From Pseudomonadota bacterium (GTDB lineage Bacteria; Pseudomonadota; Gammaproteobacteria; Steroidobacterales; Steroidobacteraceae): DNA of 64,000 bases. The translations under genes and the position numbers were made by a program. The notes under the pieces are model-generated. The model ran no database searches. It was given only the letters and a program-made list of their open reading frames with translations, and was not told where the DNA came from. Positions 12,433-22,976 of the stretch are shown one piece after another. The stretch is taken from the NCBI GenBank assembly GCA_021777555.1, contig JAJYDK010000008.1, positions 48,131 through 112,130 of the forward strand, read 5' to 3'. The stretch's first letter is position 1, and each line of letters opens with the position of its first letter.

Positions 12433-14328
12433 ATGATTCTGAATTGGTTCAATGTCCGCGAGGCCGTCGAGTTCGGAGCCTCGTTGGCTGAATCCCTTGC
12501 GCCGGACAGCTCAGGCGCCACGCGACGCGGTGGCGCCACCAAGGCCCGGCCCGATGTTCAGAAGATGCTGCAGCAGGCGGCCAGCGAGGCGGCGCCGCTC
12601 AAGCTCAACGTGCTCAAACGGGCGAAGCTCCTCGAGACCTTCAAGTCGACGCTGCTGGCGCAAGGAGTCGCTCAAGGGCTCGCCGAGGAGCTGACGCATC
12701 TGTTGCTGCTGCAGCTTTCCGGCGGCAGGAAGACCCTGGCTCGGAGGTCCGTCATGGCTCCCGCTCCCCCCGCGGGCGGGTCCTCCAGGCGCGTTGCCAC
12801 CTTGCTGGCAGAAGCCGATGCACGTTTCGCCGAAGGCCGGTACGCGGAAGCGGCCGCGAAGCTCGGGGAGGTGCTCGACATCGCGCCCCGTCACGCTGTC
12901 GCGCATGCCAACCTGGGAACGACGCTCTGTCGCCTGGGCCGATATCGCGAGGCGGAGCAGGCCTTGCGTCGCGCAATCGAGCTCAAGGGCACGTGCCCCG
13001 GCGCACATCTGACTTTGGGGAAGCTGCTACGCGACAAGGGAGAGTTCTGGGCCGCCGAGACCGCGCTGCGCCGAGCGGTCAAGCAGGACCCGCGGGATCC
13101 GCAAGCCCTGGTCGAGCTCGGGTTCACCCTCAGCATGCAGGCGCGGCTTGGTGAGGCCCGGGTCTGTGCCGAGAAGGCGCTGCGCCTCAGTCCGCGGGAT
13201 GCGGGTGCGCTTGGCGCGCTCGGCTGGCTGGCGTTGCTGGAGGGCCGATTCGACGAAGCCGAGCAACGTTACCGCGCTGCACTCGAAGCCGATCCGAAAC
13301 AGGCCACCGCGCGTGCCGCGTTCGTATTTCTGCGCCGCATGACCGCGGCCGACCAGGAATGGCTCGATGGCGTCGAGCGGGCCTTGGCGGACGGTGTATC
13401 TGTATTCGAAGAGGCGAAGCTGCGCTTCGCGATGGGCAAGTACTTCGATGACGTGGGGAGGTTTTCGAGGGCGTTCAACGAGTACAAGCGGGCAAACGAA
13501 CTGCAGCAGGGGCTCGCAGCGCGCTACGATCGCATCGAGCGCACGAAGTTCGTGGATGACATGATGCGCGTCTACTCGCAAGACCAGGTTGACCGGGCTG
13601 CCGATGGTGCGAGTGTCTCGGATATGCCGGTGCTGGTGGTTGGCATGATGCGCTCGGGGACCTCCCTGGTGGAGCAGATCATCGCCAGTCATCCGGATGC
13701 GGCGGGTGCCGGCGAGCTGGAGTTCTGGGGATTGACGGCACACAAACATCAGCAGACGTTGCGGATCGCGCCGCCGGATGCGGCCATGACCCGGAAGCTG
13801 GCCGACGCATATCTCAAGATTCTGAGGCAGCACTCATCCGATGCGCTGCGTGTAGTCGACAAGGCCCCGTTCAATTCAGACCACCTGGGCCTCATCCACA
13901 CGGTGTTTCCCAAGGCGCGCATCCTCTACTTGCGGCGCGACCCGGTCGATACCTGTCTGTCCTGCTATTTCCAGGACTTCGCCAACATGGCGAGCTTCAC
14001 CATGGACCTTTCGGACCTGGCGCACTACTACCGCGAGCACCATCGCCTGATTCACCACTGGCGCTCGGTACTGCCCAAGGAGGTCTTCCTGGAGGTGCCC
14101 TACGCGGAGCTGGTGGCCGACCAGGAGGGTTGGAGTCGCCGGATCATCGAGTTCATCGGCTTGCCATGGGATGAGCACTGCCTCGAGTTTCACAAGACGG
14201 AAAGAGCGGTAATCACCGCGAGCCATTGGCAGGTGCGCCAGAAGATCTACTCGAGCTCGGTCGGGCGCTGGAAGAACTACGAGAAGTTCATCGGTCCGCT
14301 GCTGAAGTTGCGTGATCTCTCGCCTTGA
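12433..14328 (+). CDS. TPR-repeat protein with C-terminal sulfotransferase domain
   Basis: TPR repeats (EAAAKLGEVLDIAPRHAVAHANLGTTLCRLGRYREAEQALRRAIEL) then 5'-PSB-type VLVVGMMRSGTSLVEQIIASHP and KARILYLRRDPVDTCLSCYFQ. Confidence 0.88.
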   Translation: MILNWFNVREAVEFGASLAESLAPDSSGATRRGGATKARPDVQKMLQQAASEAAPLKLNVLKRAKLLETFKSTLLAQGVAQGLAEELTHLLLLQLSGGRKTLARRSVMAPAPPAGGSSRRVATLLAEADARFAEGRYAEAAAKLGEVLDIAPRHAVAHANLGTTLCRLGRYREAEQALRRAIELKGTCPGAHLTLGKLLRDKGEFWAAETALRRAVKQDPRDPQALVELGFTLSMQARLGEARVCAEKALRLSPRDAGALGALGWLALLEGRFDEAEQRYRAALEADPKQATARAAFVFLRRMTAADQEWLDGVERALADGVSVFEEAKLRFAMGKYFDDVGRFSRAFNEYKRANELQQGLAARYDRIERTKFVDDMMRVYSQDQVDRAADGASVSDMPVLVVGMMRSGTSLVEQIIASHPDAAGAGELEFWGLTAHKHQQTLRIAPPDAAMTRKLADAYLKILRQHSSDALRVVDKAPFNSDHLGLIHTVFPKARILYLRRDPVDTCLSCYFQDFANMASFTMDLSDLAHYYREHHRLIHHWRSVLPKEVFLEVPYAELVADQEGWSRRIIEFIGLPWDEHCLEFHKTERAVITASHWQVRQKIYSSSVGRWKNYEKFIGPLLKLRDLSP

Positions 14329-14497
14329 CGCGAAGTGCATTCATCAAGCGCGGCAGAAACTGCCGAGCCAGTCACGCCCAGGGGCGGGCGCGCAACGGGA
14401 TAATCGGCTCGGTTTGACCCAGCCTTCTGGAGTGAACCCTGTTCGCGTTCCTGCTACTCCGCCAGATCGACGTGCGCCCGGGTGAAGGGACCGGCAT

Positions 14498-16576
14498 GTG
14501 ATATCCGCTGACGGACCGCTCGCGCTGCCGCGGTCGCGGCCCCCATTTCTTGCTGCGTTGTCGCGCGTGGCGAAATCGCCGCGACTGCTCGTCTATGTGT
14601 CGTGCACGCTCCTTGTGGTGCTCACGAGCTATTGGCTCGGCAAGGAGATGGGGTGGGACACGATGGACTACCACGTTTACGCGGGGTTCAGCGCGCTCCA
14701 TGACCGTTTCCGCCAGGATTACTTTGCTGGGGGACCGCAGGGCTACTTCAACCCGTACGCCTACGTACCGTTCTATCTATTGCTGCGCTCACCGCTTACT
14801 GCCCTGGAAGACGCGTCGATCCTGGCGGTGCTGCAAAGCATCATACTGTGGTTGACTTACGAGCTGGCGATCCGGGTTGCCCCGCCGGGCTCGCCACGAA
14901 CCCGCGTGGCCGTCGGGATCCTGGCGGCCGTGTTCGCATTCGCCAACCCCGTACTCATCAACCAGTTCGGCTCCAGCTACATCGACGTCACCACGGGTGA
15001 AATCGCTCTCGCCGGGTGGTTGGTACTTCTGGGTGCCGTAAGGAAACCCGGTGCGACGCGGGTCATGTGGGCGGCGCTGCTGCTCGGGGCGGCCAGCGCG
15101 TTGAAACCAACCAATTCCGTGCATGCGGTCGCGGCGGCGGTCATGCTGCTGTTCATCCCGGGAAGCTGGGGAAGAAGGTTTCGCCACGCTGCTCAGTACG
15201 CCTTGGCCCTGGCCGCGGGCTTTGCGCTCATCAGTGCTCCGTGGTCGATACACCTCGAGAAGCACTTCGGAAATCCGGTTTTCCCCCTGCTGAACGGCCT
15301 GTTCCGCTCGCCCCAGTACCCGACAGGATCGATGCTGGACCACCGTTTCATGCCCACCTCGGTCAGTGCCGCGCTGTCGCGCCCGTTTGCGATGGTCTTG
15401 CCGGTCGGCGGGGTGCATTTCGAACTGGCCGCGCCGGACGCGCGCTATGCCGTGCTGCTAGTGCTGGCGCTGCTGTTGCTGCTGAGGCTGCTCTGGGGGC
15501 GGATACGCGGGGTCGCGAATCCTGCCTCCTCGCCGGAGCAGTCGGCGGCGAGCCGCGCGCTGAGCGCGCTCGGGTTGGCGTTCCTGGTGGACTGGGTGCT
15601 CTGGCTGACCGCGTCGGGCAACAGCCGCTACTTCATCCCCGCGGCCTGCGCCGCCGCGGTGCTGTGCATGGTCCTGGTATTCCGCCTGTTTGACGGGCAG
15701 CCCGCGGCGCGCAACTACGCGCTCGTGGCGGTGCTCGGCGTGCAATTCTTTCAGCTGTACGCCGGGGCCGACTATCGGAATGACCTCCCATGGGTGAAGG
15801 GGCCTTGGTACAGCGTCTCGGTGCCGGCCAGCCTCGCCTCGAGGGCGGAACTCTATTTGATGGTCGGATTGCAGAGCAATTCGTACCTCATCCCCGACCT
15901 GCCCGCGCACTCCGGCTTCGTCAATCTCAATGGCGCGTATGTGATCGGGCCGCAGGGACCGGACGGTGCACACGTCGAATCGCTGATTCACCGCTACGCG
16001 CCGCACCTGCGGGTTTTATTGGCCGGCCAGTCAATCGATGAGGGCCGGGAAGCCGTTCCGTTTACCATCGAGAAGGCGGACGATGCGCTCGAGCCCTTCG
16101 GGCTCGAGGCGGATGCCGGTGACTGCACGACGATCGTGACGCACGGAATCGACAATGGTCCAACCGTTACGGTCGTCCTTCATGGGAAGGGTCAGCCGGC
16201 ACCGCGGTCCGCGGATACGGGTCACTTCGTAACTTGCCGGGTCCGCCAGGACGGACGCGCCGGGGCCCAGACTCTTCCCGGACAAAGGTATGCCGATGTC
16301 GCGTTCGATCACATGGAGAACGCATGTCCGGCGCTGTTTCAGCCCTTGCATCCGAACGACATGCTCCTGGGCGACCCGAGTCACGGTTATGTTTTCATAC
16401 GTTATTACCCGGGAACCGGCATCGAGGCCTGGACCAGCCATGGCTCGCTCCTGTTCCAGAAATTGTTCGGCGGAAGGGAGGAGGATGCCGGGCCGGAGAG
16501 CCTGTGGGAAAACTCGCCGCCCAAGGTTGCCTGCGGGCTGCAGGGAGCCGGGTTCCTGAAGCTTCTGTCGCCATGA
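14498..16576 (+). CDS. Multi-pass membrane protein, GT-C-like glycosyltransferase candidate
   Basis: Multiple TM helices, MGWDTMDYHVYAGFSAL loop; overlaps the following GT2 gene by ATGA. Confidence 0.6.
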   Translation: MISADGPLALPRSRPPFLAALSRVAKSPRLLVYVSCTLLVVLTSYWLGKEMGWDTMDYHVYAGFSALHDRFRQDYFAGGPQGYFNPYAYVPFYLLLRSPLTALEDASILAVLQSIILWLTYELAIRVAPPGSPRTRVAVGILAAVFAFANPVLINQFGSSYIDVTTGEIALAGWLVLLGAVRKPGATRVMWAALLLGAASALKPTNSVHAVAAAVMLLFIPGSWGRRFRHAAQYALALAAGFALISAPWSIHLEKHFGNPVFPLLNGLFRSPQYPTGSMLDHRFMPTSVSAALSRPFAMVLPVGGVHFELAAPDARYAVLLVLALLLLLRLLWGRIRGVANPASSPEQSAASRALSALGLAFLVDWVLWLTASGNSRYFIPAACAAAVLCMVLVFRLFDGQPAARNYALVAVLGVQFFQLYAGADYRNDLPWVKGPWYSVSVPASLASRAELYLMVGLQSNSYLIPDLPAHSGFVNLNGAYVIGPQGPDGAHVESLIHRYAPHLRVLLAGQSIDEGREAVPFTIEKADDALEPFGLEADAGDCTTIVTHGIDNGPTVTVVLHGKGQPAPRSADTGHFVTCRVRQDGRAGAQTLPGQRYADVAFDHMENACPALFQPLHPNDMLLGDPSHGYVFIRYYPGTGIEAWTSHGSLLFQKLFGGREEDAGPESLWENSPPKVACGLQGAGFLKLLSP

Positions 16577-17538
16577 TCGTTGCTCCCGAGGCGCGCGATG
16601 GATGCGGCTTGGACCGGGTTCGGATCGTCGTGCCCGTTCGCAACGGAGGAGCCCGATGGCGCGAAGCCGCGCGGGCCCTTCGTGCGGCGGTACCCGATCC
16701 TTCCCTGGTGGCGGTCGTCGATTCCCGGTCGACGGACGGCAGCGATCGCGCGGCAGTGGAGAGCGGATTCGAGCTCGAGCAGATCGATCCCGGGATGTTC
16801 AATCATGGCGGGACCCGTCAATGGGCTATCGAGCAATTTTGCGCGGGCAAGGAATTTGCGGTCTTCCTGACTCATGACGCAATCCTCGAGGGACCCGAGT
16901 CGCTTCGCTCCCTGCTCGCCGCATTTTCCGACCCAGCGGTGGGCGCGGCTTACGGACGGCAGCTGCCTCACCGCGGCGCCGGGCCATTCGAGGCCCACAT
17001 GATTCTGTTCAACTACGGAGCGACAAGCGAGACACGATCGCTCGCGGATGCGCCTCGGCTCGGTATCAAGACCGCATATATCTCGAACTCCTTTGCCGCC
17101 TACCGACTGAGCGCACTGCGCGCGTGCGGCGGGTTTCCAAGTCACCTCATTCTCGGCGAGGATACCTGCGTAGCTGTGAAGATGCTGCTCTCGGGGTGGA
17201 AAGTCAGATATTGCGCGAAATCGCAGGTTCGCCATTCGCACGCGTACACCATCCTGCAGGAGGCGCAGCGGTATTTTGACTTCGGTGTCTTGCACACCCA
17301 GCTATCGGAGCTGATCCGCAACTTTGGCGCGGCGGAAGGAGAGGGCGCGAGGTTCGTCGCTTCGGAGCTGCGATACTTTGCCGCGAATGCGCCACGGTTA
17401 CTGCCCGTCGTTCCTGTGCGCAACGCTGCCAAATACGTCAGTTATCGGCTGGGGAGGAGTTTCGAGCGGCTGCCGCGTGGCCTCTGCCGGCGGTTGAGCA
17501 TGACCAAGGTCTTCTGGGACACTGCGCGGCAAAACTAG
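16573..17538 (+). CDS. GT2 family glycosyltransferase (rhamnosyltransferase-like)
   Basis: RIVVPVRNGG...VVDSRSTDGSDRAA...MFNHGGTRQWAIE. Confidence 0.82.
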   Translation: MIVAPEARDGCGLDRVRIVVPVRNGGARWREAARALRAAVPDPSLVAVVDSRSTDGSDRAAVESGFELEQIDPGMFNHGGTRQWAIEQFCAGKEFAVFLTHDAILEGPESLRSLLAAFSDPAVGAAYGRQLPHRGAGPFEAHMILFNYGATSETRSLADAPRLGIKTAYISNSFAAYRLSALRACGGFPSHLILGEDTCVAVKMLLSGWKVRYCAKSQVRHSHAYTILQEAQRYFDFGVLHTQLSELIRNFGAAEGEGARFVASELRYFAANAPRLLPVVPVRNAAKYVSYRLGRSFERLPRGLCRRLSMTKVFWDTARQN

Positions 17539-17611
17539 CTCAGCGGGAGGTCCGGGCCCGGCGTGCGGCTTCGCGTGACCGAGTCGCTGGAGTTCGCGCC
17601 CTGATTCCCGG

Positions 17612-18736
17612 TCAGTTGGAGAAGGTCTGTTGGCGCGCCGGGGCACGCTCGGTGCGAAGGAGCGTTTTGTCCTCACGCCCCGCGGCCAGATAGAGAAGCC
17701 GCTTGAGTTCCCGGCGGCCGCGGGTGACGGTATCCAGAATGAGACCGCAGACCAGGCTGAGGAAGGCCAGGATCATGAGGCCCGTGGCGAGCACGGCGGT
17801 CGGCAGGCGGCCGACCAGACCCGTCGCGATGAACTGCATCACGACGGGGATGCCCAGCGCGACGGAAGAAGCCGCCAGCACGAGGAATCCCGTAGTGAAG
17901 AACCGCAGAGGCCGTTCTTCCTTGATCAGATGGATGATGAGTCGAAGGATCCTGAGGCCGTCTCGCATCGTGCGCAACTTGCTGGAGGAGCCGCGCGGGC
18001 GGCTGATATACGGGGCGTTGAGCTCGCCGATCGGCGCGCGCAGTTCCAGGGCGTGCACCGTAAGCTCCGTTTCGACCTCGAATCCCGTCGAAAGGGCCGG
18101 AAACGATTTGACGAATCGCCGCGACATCACGCGGTAGCCGGAGAGCATGTCGCTCAGGCGATTGCCGAACACCCTGGCCACCAGGCCCGTGAGCAGACGA
18201 TTCCCGAGCCTATGGCCGGGGCGGTAGGCTTCCGTCTCGGATGAAACCCTCGCGCAGTTCACCATGTCCAACCGATTGGTCACGAGATGCCTGATCAACC
18301 TGGGTGCGCTCGAGGCGTCGTAGGTGCCGTCGCCGTCGACGATCACGTAGATGTCAGCTTCGATATCGGCGAACATGCGCCGCACGACATTGCCCTTGCC
18401 TATCAGTGACTCGCCGTATACCTGGGCGCCCGCGTCCCGGGCGACTTGGGCAGTCTCGTCGGTGGACGCATTGTCGAAGACGTAGATCGTCGCGGCCGGC
18501 AGGTGGTGGCGAAAATCGTGCACGACCCCCGCAATGGCGGCTGCCTCGTTGTGGCATGGGATCAGCACGGCAATTCGTCCGCCAACGTGGCTGAAGGGCT
18601 CTTGATCCACGGTTTGTCCCGGTCTCAGAACTATTGGATCCTGGAATCCGCAAAGCGGGGCGATCAGCACTTCTACCATGCCTGAGACCGCGGTCGCTGT
18701 GAACTGCGCACGAATCCCCAGGCGCGACGAAAGCAC
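17612..18736 (-). CDS. GT2 family glycosyltransferase with C-terminal TM helices (DPM1/polyprenyl-phosphate type)
   Basis: RIAVLIPCHNEAAAIAGVV...VIVDGDGTYDASS...LSGYRVMSRRFVKSFP; start uncertain (alternative ATG at 18679). Confidence 0.85.
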   Translation of the reverse strand: MLSSRLGIRAQFTATAVSGMVEVLIAPLCGFQDPIVLRPGQTVDQEPFSHVGGRIAVLIPCHNEAAAIAGVVHDFRHHLPAATIYVFDNASTDETAQVARDAGAQVYGESLIGKGNVVRRMFADIEADIYVIVDGDGTYDASSAPRLIRHLVTNRLDMVNCARVSSETEAYRPGHRLGNRLLTGLVARVFGNRLSDMLSGYRVMSRRFVKSFPALSTGFEVETELTVHALELRAPIGELNAPYISRPRGSSSKLRTMRDGLRILRLIIHLIKEERPLRFFTTGFLVLAASSVALGIPVVMQFIATGLVGRLPTAVLATGLMILAFLSLVCGLILDTVTRGRRELKRLLYLAAGREDKTLLRTERAPARQQTFSN

Positions 18737-19300
18737 TCAGACCCGCCGGAACACGCCGTATATCGCGTAATAGCGAAAATGACGGTCGAGCAGCCGTGAG
18801 CGTATCGGCTGATGGAACATATGTGACAGCTGAAATCCCGCGCTCTGGACGGTACGAACCAGCGTGCCCTCGGGATAAGGTCGCTTATGGTCCGAATCGC
18901 TGTCGAAACCGCGTTCTCCCGGAACCCCCACGACGAACCTGCCTGGGGCTCTGAGCACCCGCCGGACTTCCGCGAGTAGCGGCTCGGGCTGTTCGAGATG
19001 CTCGAGCACGTTGTCGAGGACCGCCCCGTCGAATTCGCAGTCGGCAAACGGCAGCCGGTCCGGCTGCATCCGCTGCACCCTCAGTCCCTGGTTTTGGCAG
19101 AACGCCACGGACTTCGGATTCACATCCACCCCGATCGTGTGGGGACGATGCCGCACGAAGTCGCCTATGCCGCAACCCACGTCGAGCACGGCGCCGCTCA
19201 GGTGCCGGCAGATCCTCGGATACAGCCAGAGATCACGATACCAGAGACCGGCGCGCTTGCGCCGCCTGAGCTGCTCAAAGTACTCGTCATATCCAGTCAT
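18737..19300 (-). CDS. Class I SAM-dependent methyltransferase
   Basis: GAVLDVGCGIGDFVRHRPHTIGVDVNP...DGAVLDNVLEHLEQP. Confidence 0.88.
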   Translation of the reverse strand: MTGYDEYFEQLRRRKRAGLWYRDLWLYPRICRHLSGAVLDVGCGIGDFVRHRPHTIGVDVNPKSVAFCQNQGLRVQRMQPDRLPFADCEFDGAVLDNVLEHLEQPEPLLAEVRRVLRAPGRFVVGVPGERGFDSDSDHKRPYPEGTLVRTVQSAGFQLSHMFHQPIRSRLLDRHFRYYAIYGVFRRV

Positions 19301-19343
19301 GGGCCAGTCCGGTCATCGCCCCGACCTGATGGCCGTCCAGACA

Positions 19344-19739
19344 TCACAGTCTGACCGTGCTCACGCGATACGTGACGAGACGTTGCGCAAGGAAACTGAC
19401 TGGTGCGTTGATCGCAGCCAGAAGGATCGCCGCCGCGATGTACCACATGTGCAATCGGCTCACGAGCAGCCCCAGGGCCACCGTGTTTGCGCTCAGGAGA
19501 GTCGCGTTGACGAGCATGTAGCGCGCGGCGCCCGTGTGGCTCACTGTTCCGACGAAGAAGGTGAAGCGCGCATTGAGCAGATATCCGGCAATGTTGCCCG
19601 CAATGAACGAACCGACATAAGCGACCAGATAGTTCAGTCCCGCGAGCTCGTGCAGTCCGCTCAGGACGGCCAGGCTCAGGCCGAGGCAGGTCAGCCCGAC
19701 GGCGCAGAATCGTAGCAGCTGTGTGAGTCGTTCGCCCAT
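19344..19739 (-). CDS. GtrA family membrane protein
   Basis: Four-TM protein, LLRFCAVGLTCLGLSLAVL...RFTF. Confidence 0.8.
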   Translation of the reverse strand: MGERLTQLLRFCAVGLTCLGLSLAVLSGLHELAGLNYLVAYVGSFIAGNIAGYLLNARFTFFVGTVSHTGAARYMLVNATLLSANTVALGLLVSRLHMWYIAAAILLAAINAPVSFLAQRLVTYRVSTVRL

Positions 19740-19920
19740 GGGCCTGCTGTCTTCTCCGGTCGTCGTGGCAGTATTTGCGCGCAACTGGTGAAGTGCGCTC
19801 AATAGTGCAGCATGAGCGGCGTGTCAAGGTAGCCCTCGGCGGTTTCATGCTGCGGGCTGGAATTGTGGGAACGATCGACTTCGTTCGGCGCCGCCCGGCG
19901 GGTCCGGATGGCGTGGCCGA

Positions 19921-21366
19921 CTACTCGATCCCGAGTTTCTTGATCCGGTAGCGCAGCGCGCGGAAGGTCATGCCGAGGAGCTTGGCGGCGGCGGTCTTGT
20001 TGTAACGGGTCTTCTCGAGCGCCTGCAGGATGGCGCCGCGCTCGATGCCTTCGAGGTGATCTCCGAGCGCGCCCTGGTTTTCGGCAGCAACGGGGGCGGT
20101 GGCCTGCGGCCGGGCCGAAGCGCGCAGATGGATATGCTCGGCCGTGATCACCCCGCCGACGCTCAGCGTCAGCGCGCGCTCCAATACGTTTTCCAACTCC
20201 CGAACGTTGCCCGGGAAGGGATAGGACTTGAGCAACTCGAGCGCATCCTCGCCGAGGCGCGGCGTTCTTGGCGGCTGGGCGGGCATCTGTCCGGATGTGC
20301 CGCTCAGCCGTCGCGCGAGGCGAAGGAGCACGGCATGGGCGATCTCCGGGATGTCCTCGGGGCGCTCGCGCAAGCTGGGCACGTGCAGCTCGATGACGTT
20401 GACGCGGTAGAAGAGGTCTTCGCGGAAGAGGCCCTGCGCGACGAGATCCGCGAGGTTCTTGTGGGTGGCCGAGAGAATGCGCACATCCACCGGCTCCTCG
20501 CGCGACTCGCCGACCGGACGCACGGTCTTCTCCTGCACCACCCTCAGGAGCTTCACCTGCATGTGCAGCGGCAGGTCGGCGACCTCGTCGAGAAAGAGCG
20601 TTCCCCCCTCGGCGGCCTGGACCAGGCCCTTCTTGTCCGCCACCGCGCCGGTGAAGCTGCCGCGCTTGTGGCCGAAGAACTCGCTCTCCATGAGCTCGGT
20701 GGGGATGGCGCCGCAGTTGACTGCGATGAAGGGACGGCCGTGGCGGGCGCCGGATTCGTGGATGAGGCGCGCGACCAGCTCTTTGCCGGTGCCCGACTCG
20801 CCGTAGATGTGCACCGGCGCCTGGCTGCGCGAGACGCGGCCGATGAGCTCGCGCAGCTGCTCCATGGGCGCAGAGTGCCCGATGAGGCGTGCGCTGCTGG
20901 TCTCCCGGGTCTGCTCCGGAACGTCGGCTCTCAGGCGGATGGCGCTGTCGACGAGCTTGCGCAGCGCACCCAGATCGAGGGGCTTGGAGACGAAGTCGAA
21001 GGCGCCGAGCTTCAAGGCCCGCACCGCCGATTCCACATTGCCGTGCGCGGTGATCACCGCCACCGGGAGCTGCGAGCGGTTCTCCTGGATCCAGGCGACG
21101 AGATCGAGGCCATTGCCGTCCGGCAGGCGCATGTCCGTGAGGCACAGGTCGAAGGGCTCACCCCGGAGCAGCCGCTGCGCCGTGACCACGTCGGGAGCCG
21201 TGCGGGTGCGCAGGTTCATGCGCCGCAGCGTGAGGCTCAGGAGCTCGGCCAGGTCCGGCTCGTCATCGACGATGAGCACCGCCGGCTGGGCCGGGCGCGC
21301 AGGGCTCCCGGCCTCGGCTTGCGCGGCGCTCTGGGGGGTGCTCAATGCTCGGTCTCCGTTGTCCAT
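19921..21366 (-). CDS. pilR: Sigma-54-dependent response regulator PilR
   Basis: Receiver domain, GESGTGKELVARLIH and GAVADKKGLVQAAEGGTLFLDE AAA+ motifs, Fis-type HTH; paired with pilS. Confidence 0.93.
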   Translation of the reverse strand: MDNGDRALSTPQSAAQAEAGSPARPAQPAVLIVDDEPDLAELLSLTLRRMNLRTRTAPDVVTAQRLLRGEPFDLCLTDMRLPDGNGLDLVAWIQENRSQLPVAVITAHGNVESAVRALKLGAFDFVSKPLDLGALRKLVDSAIRLRADVPEQTRETSSARLIGHSAPMEQLRELIGRVSRSQAPVHIYGESGTGKELVARLIHESGARHGRPFIAVNCGAIPTELMESEFFGHKRGSFTGAVADKKGLVQAAEGGTLFLDEVADLPLHMQVKLLRVVQEKTVRPVGESREEPVDVRILSATHKNLADLVAQGLFREDLFYRVNVIELHVPSLRERPEDIPEIAHAVLLRLARRLSGTSGQMPAQPPRTPRLGEDALELLKSYPFPGNVRELENVLERALTLSVGGVITAEHIHLRASARPQATAPVAAENQGALGDHLEGIERGAILQALEKTRYNKTAAAKLLGMTFRALRYRIKKLGIE

Positions 21367-22976
21367 CTGCGGGGATCAGCGAATACCAGCCTAAAAACGC
21401 TGCCGCCGCCGTGACGTGGCTCATAAAGCAGCGTTGCGCCATTGGCCTGGGCCAGCTCGCGGGCCAGGTAAAGCCCGAGTCCGGTGCCCCGGCCGCCGCT
21501 GAAGAAGGGCTCGAAGATACGCTCTACGTGCTCCCGGCGCACCCCGGGTCCCCGGTCGGACACATCGAGGTAGGGCCGGCCGCTCGGGCTCAGGCGCCCG
21601 CAGTGCATCTCGATGACCTGTTCCGGATGCTCGGCCGCACCGTGCTTGAGCGCGTTTTCGCAGAGATTCCATACGATCTGGCGCAGCTGACCCGGATCGA
21701 AGCGGATCTGGATCTCGCTCGAGGGCGCATGCAGGCGGATCCGCGCGTGCGCCAGCTGCATGGTCTCGCAGAACTCCTCGAGGAAAGACTCCCCCCAGCC
21801 CGTGAGCGGCAGCTGCTCGGCGCGGGCCTCTTCGCGCCGGGAGAGCCTGAGCACGCTGTCGATGGTGCGGCTCACCCGGTCGGCGTGATGGCGGATGATT
21901 TCCGTGAGGCGGCGGTCCTCGGCGCCAAGATGGGGCGATTCTCCGAGCAGCTGTCCGGCGTGGCTCATCGCTCCCACGGGATTGCGGATCTCGTGGGCGA
22001 TGCTTGCCGAGAGGCGCCCCAGCGCCGCGAGCTTCGACTGCTGGACCTTCTCGGCGATCAGGCTGGTGTCCTCGAGGAAAACCAGCACCGGGGCGGGGTT
22101 CGCGTCACCGAGCGCCGCGAAATGCGCGCGCATCAACCTGGCGCCATCGGCGCCGATGAACGTCGGATCTTCCATCGCGAAAATGCCGGTGGTTCCGACG
22201 CTTTCGCGCCAGCGCGAGAGCAGCTCCAGCAATCGAGGCGAGACCTCGGCGAGGGGCGCTTCCGGGCGGGCCTGTTCCGCGCCGAGCATCTGCGCGGCCG
22301 AGTCATTGATCAGGCGGATGCGGTCCTCGAGATCGACCACCAGGATGCTCTCGCGCAGGTGGCGCACGATGTACTCGGAGAGCTGCGCGAAGTTCGCCAG
22401 GTCGATTTCCTGGCGGCGCACCGTCGCTTCACTCTCGCGGATGCGATCGGCGAGCGGCCACGCCGCGAGCGATATGGCGAACAGCACCGCTCCCAGCACG
22501 CCGGCGGTCGTGTAATCGGTATGCGGCGTCCGCAGTCCGATCAGGAACTGCGGCACCAGCACCGCAAGTGCCGCAACGGCAGGGATGAGCAGCGCCTCCC
22601 GGCGCTGGGCGAGCAGCGTCAGGGCGAGCACCGGCAGGACCAGCAGGATGCCGAACCCGCTCGAGACGCCTCCGCTCGCGTACAGGATCAGCGCGATGGC
22701 CAAGGAGTCCATCACCCCGTTGGCGAGCGGCGTCAGCACGGTGGCTGTGTGAGTCGCGCGCTGCAGGATGATCAGCGTCACGGCGGCCGTGAAATAGCCC
22801 CCGCAGGTGACCAGGAACAGCACCGGGTGGACCACCGTCTCGCGGCTCGGGCCGGCCAGGAGCAGCGCGCTCACCAGCACCGCCGGCACGAGTACCCGAT
22901 AGACGTTCAACCACCCGGTGACCCGGCGGGCGAGATCGGCTGGAGCGGAATGAGAGTTCGCGGCGATGGCCGGCAT
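21342..22976 (-). CDS. pilS: Sensor histidine kinase PilS
   Basis: N-terminal TM helices, PAS, HEIRNPVGAMSHA H-box, GRGTGLGLYLARELA. Confidence 0.9.
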   Translation of the reverse strand: MPAIAANSHSAPADLARRVTGWLNVYRVLVPAVLVSALLLAGPSRETVVHPVLFLVTCGGYFTAAVTLIILQRATHTATVLTPLANGVMDSLAIALILYASGGVSSGFGILLVLPVLALTLLAQRREALLIPAVAALAVLVPQFLIGLRTPHTDYTTAGVLGAVLFAISLAAWPLADRIRESEATVRRQEIDLANFAQLSEYIVRHLRESILVVDLEDRIRLINDSAAQMLGAEQARPEAPLAEVSPRLLELLSRWRESVGTTGIFAMEDPTFIGADGARLMRAHFAALGDANPAPVLVFLEDTSLIAEKVQQSKLAALGRLSASIAHEIRNPVGAMSHAGQLLGESPHLGAEDRRLTEIIRHHADRVSRTIDSVLRLSRREEARAEQLPLTGWGESFLEEFCETMQLAHARIRLHAPSSEIQIRFDPGQLRQIVWNLCENALKHGAAEHPEQVIEMHCGRLSPSGRPYLDVSDRGPGVRREHVERIFEPFFSGGRGTGLGLYLARELAQANGATLLYEPRHGGGSVFRLVFADPRRWTTETEH

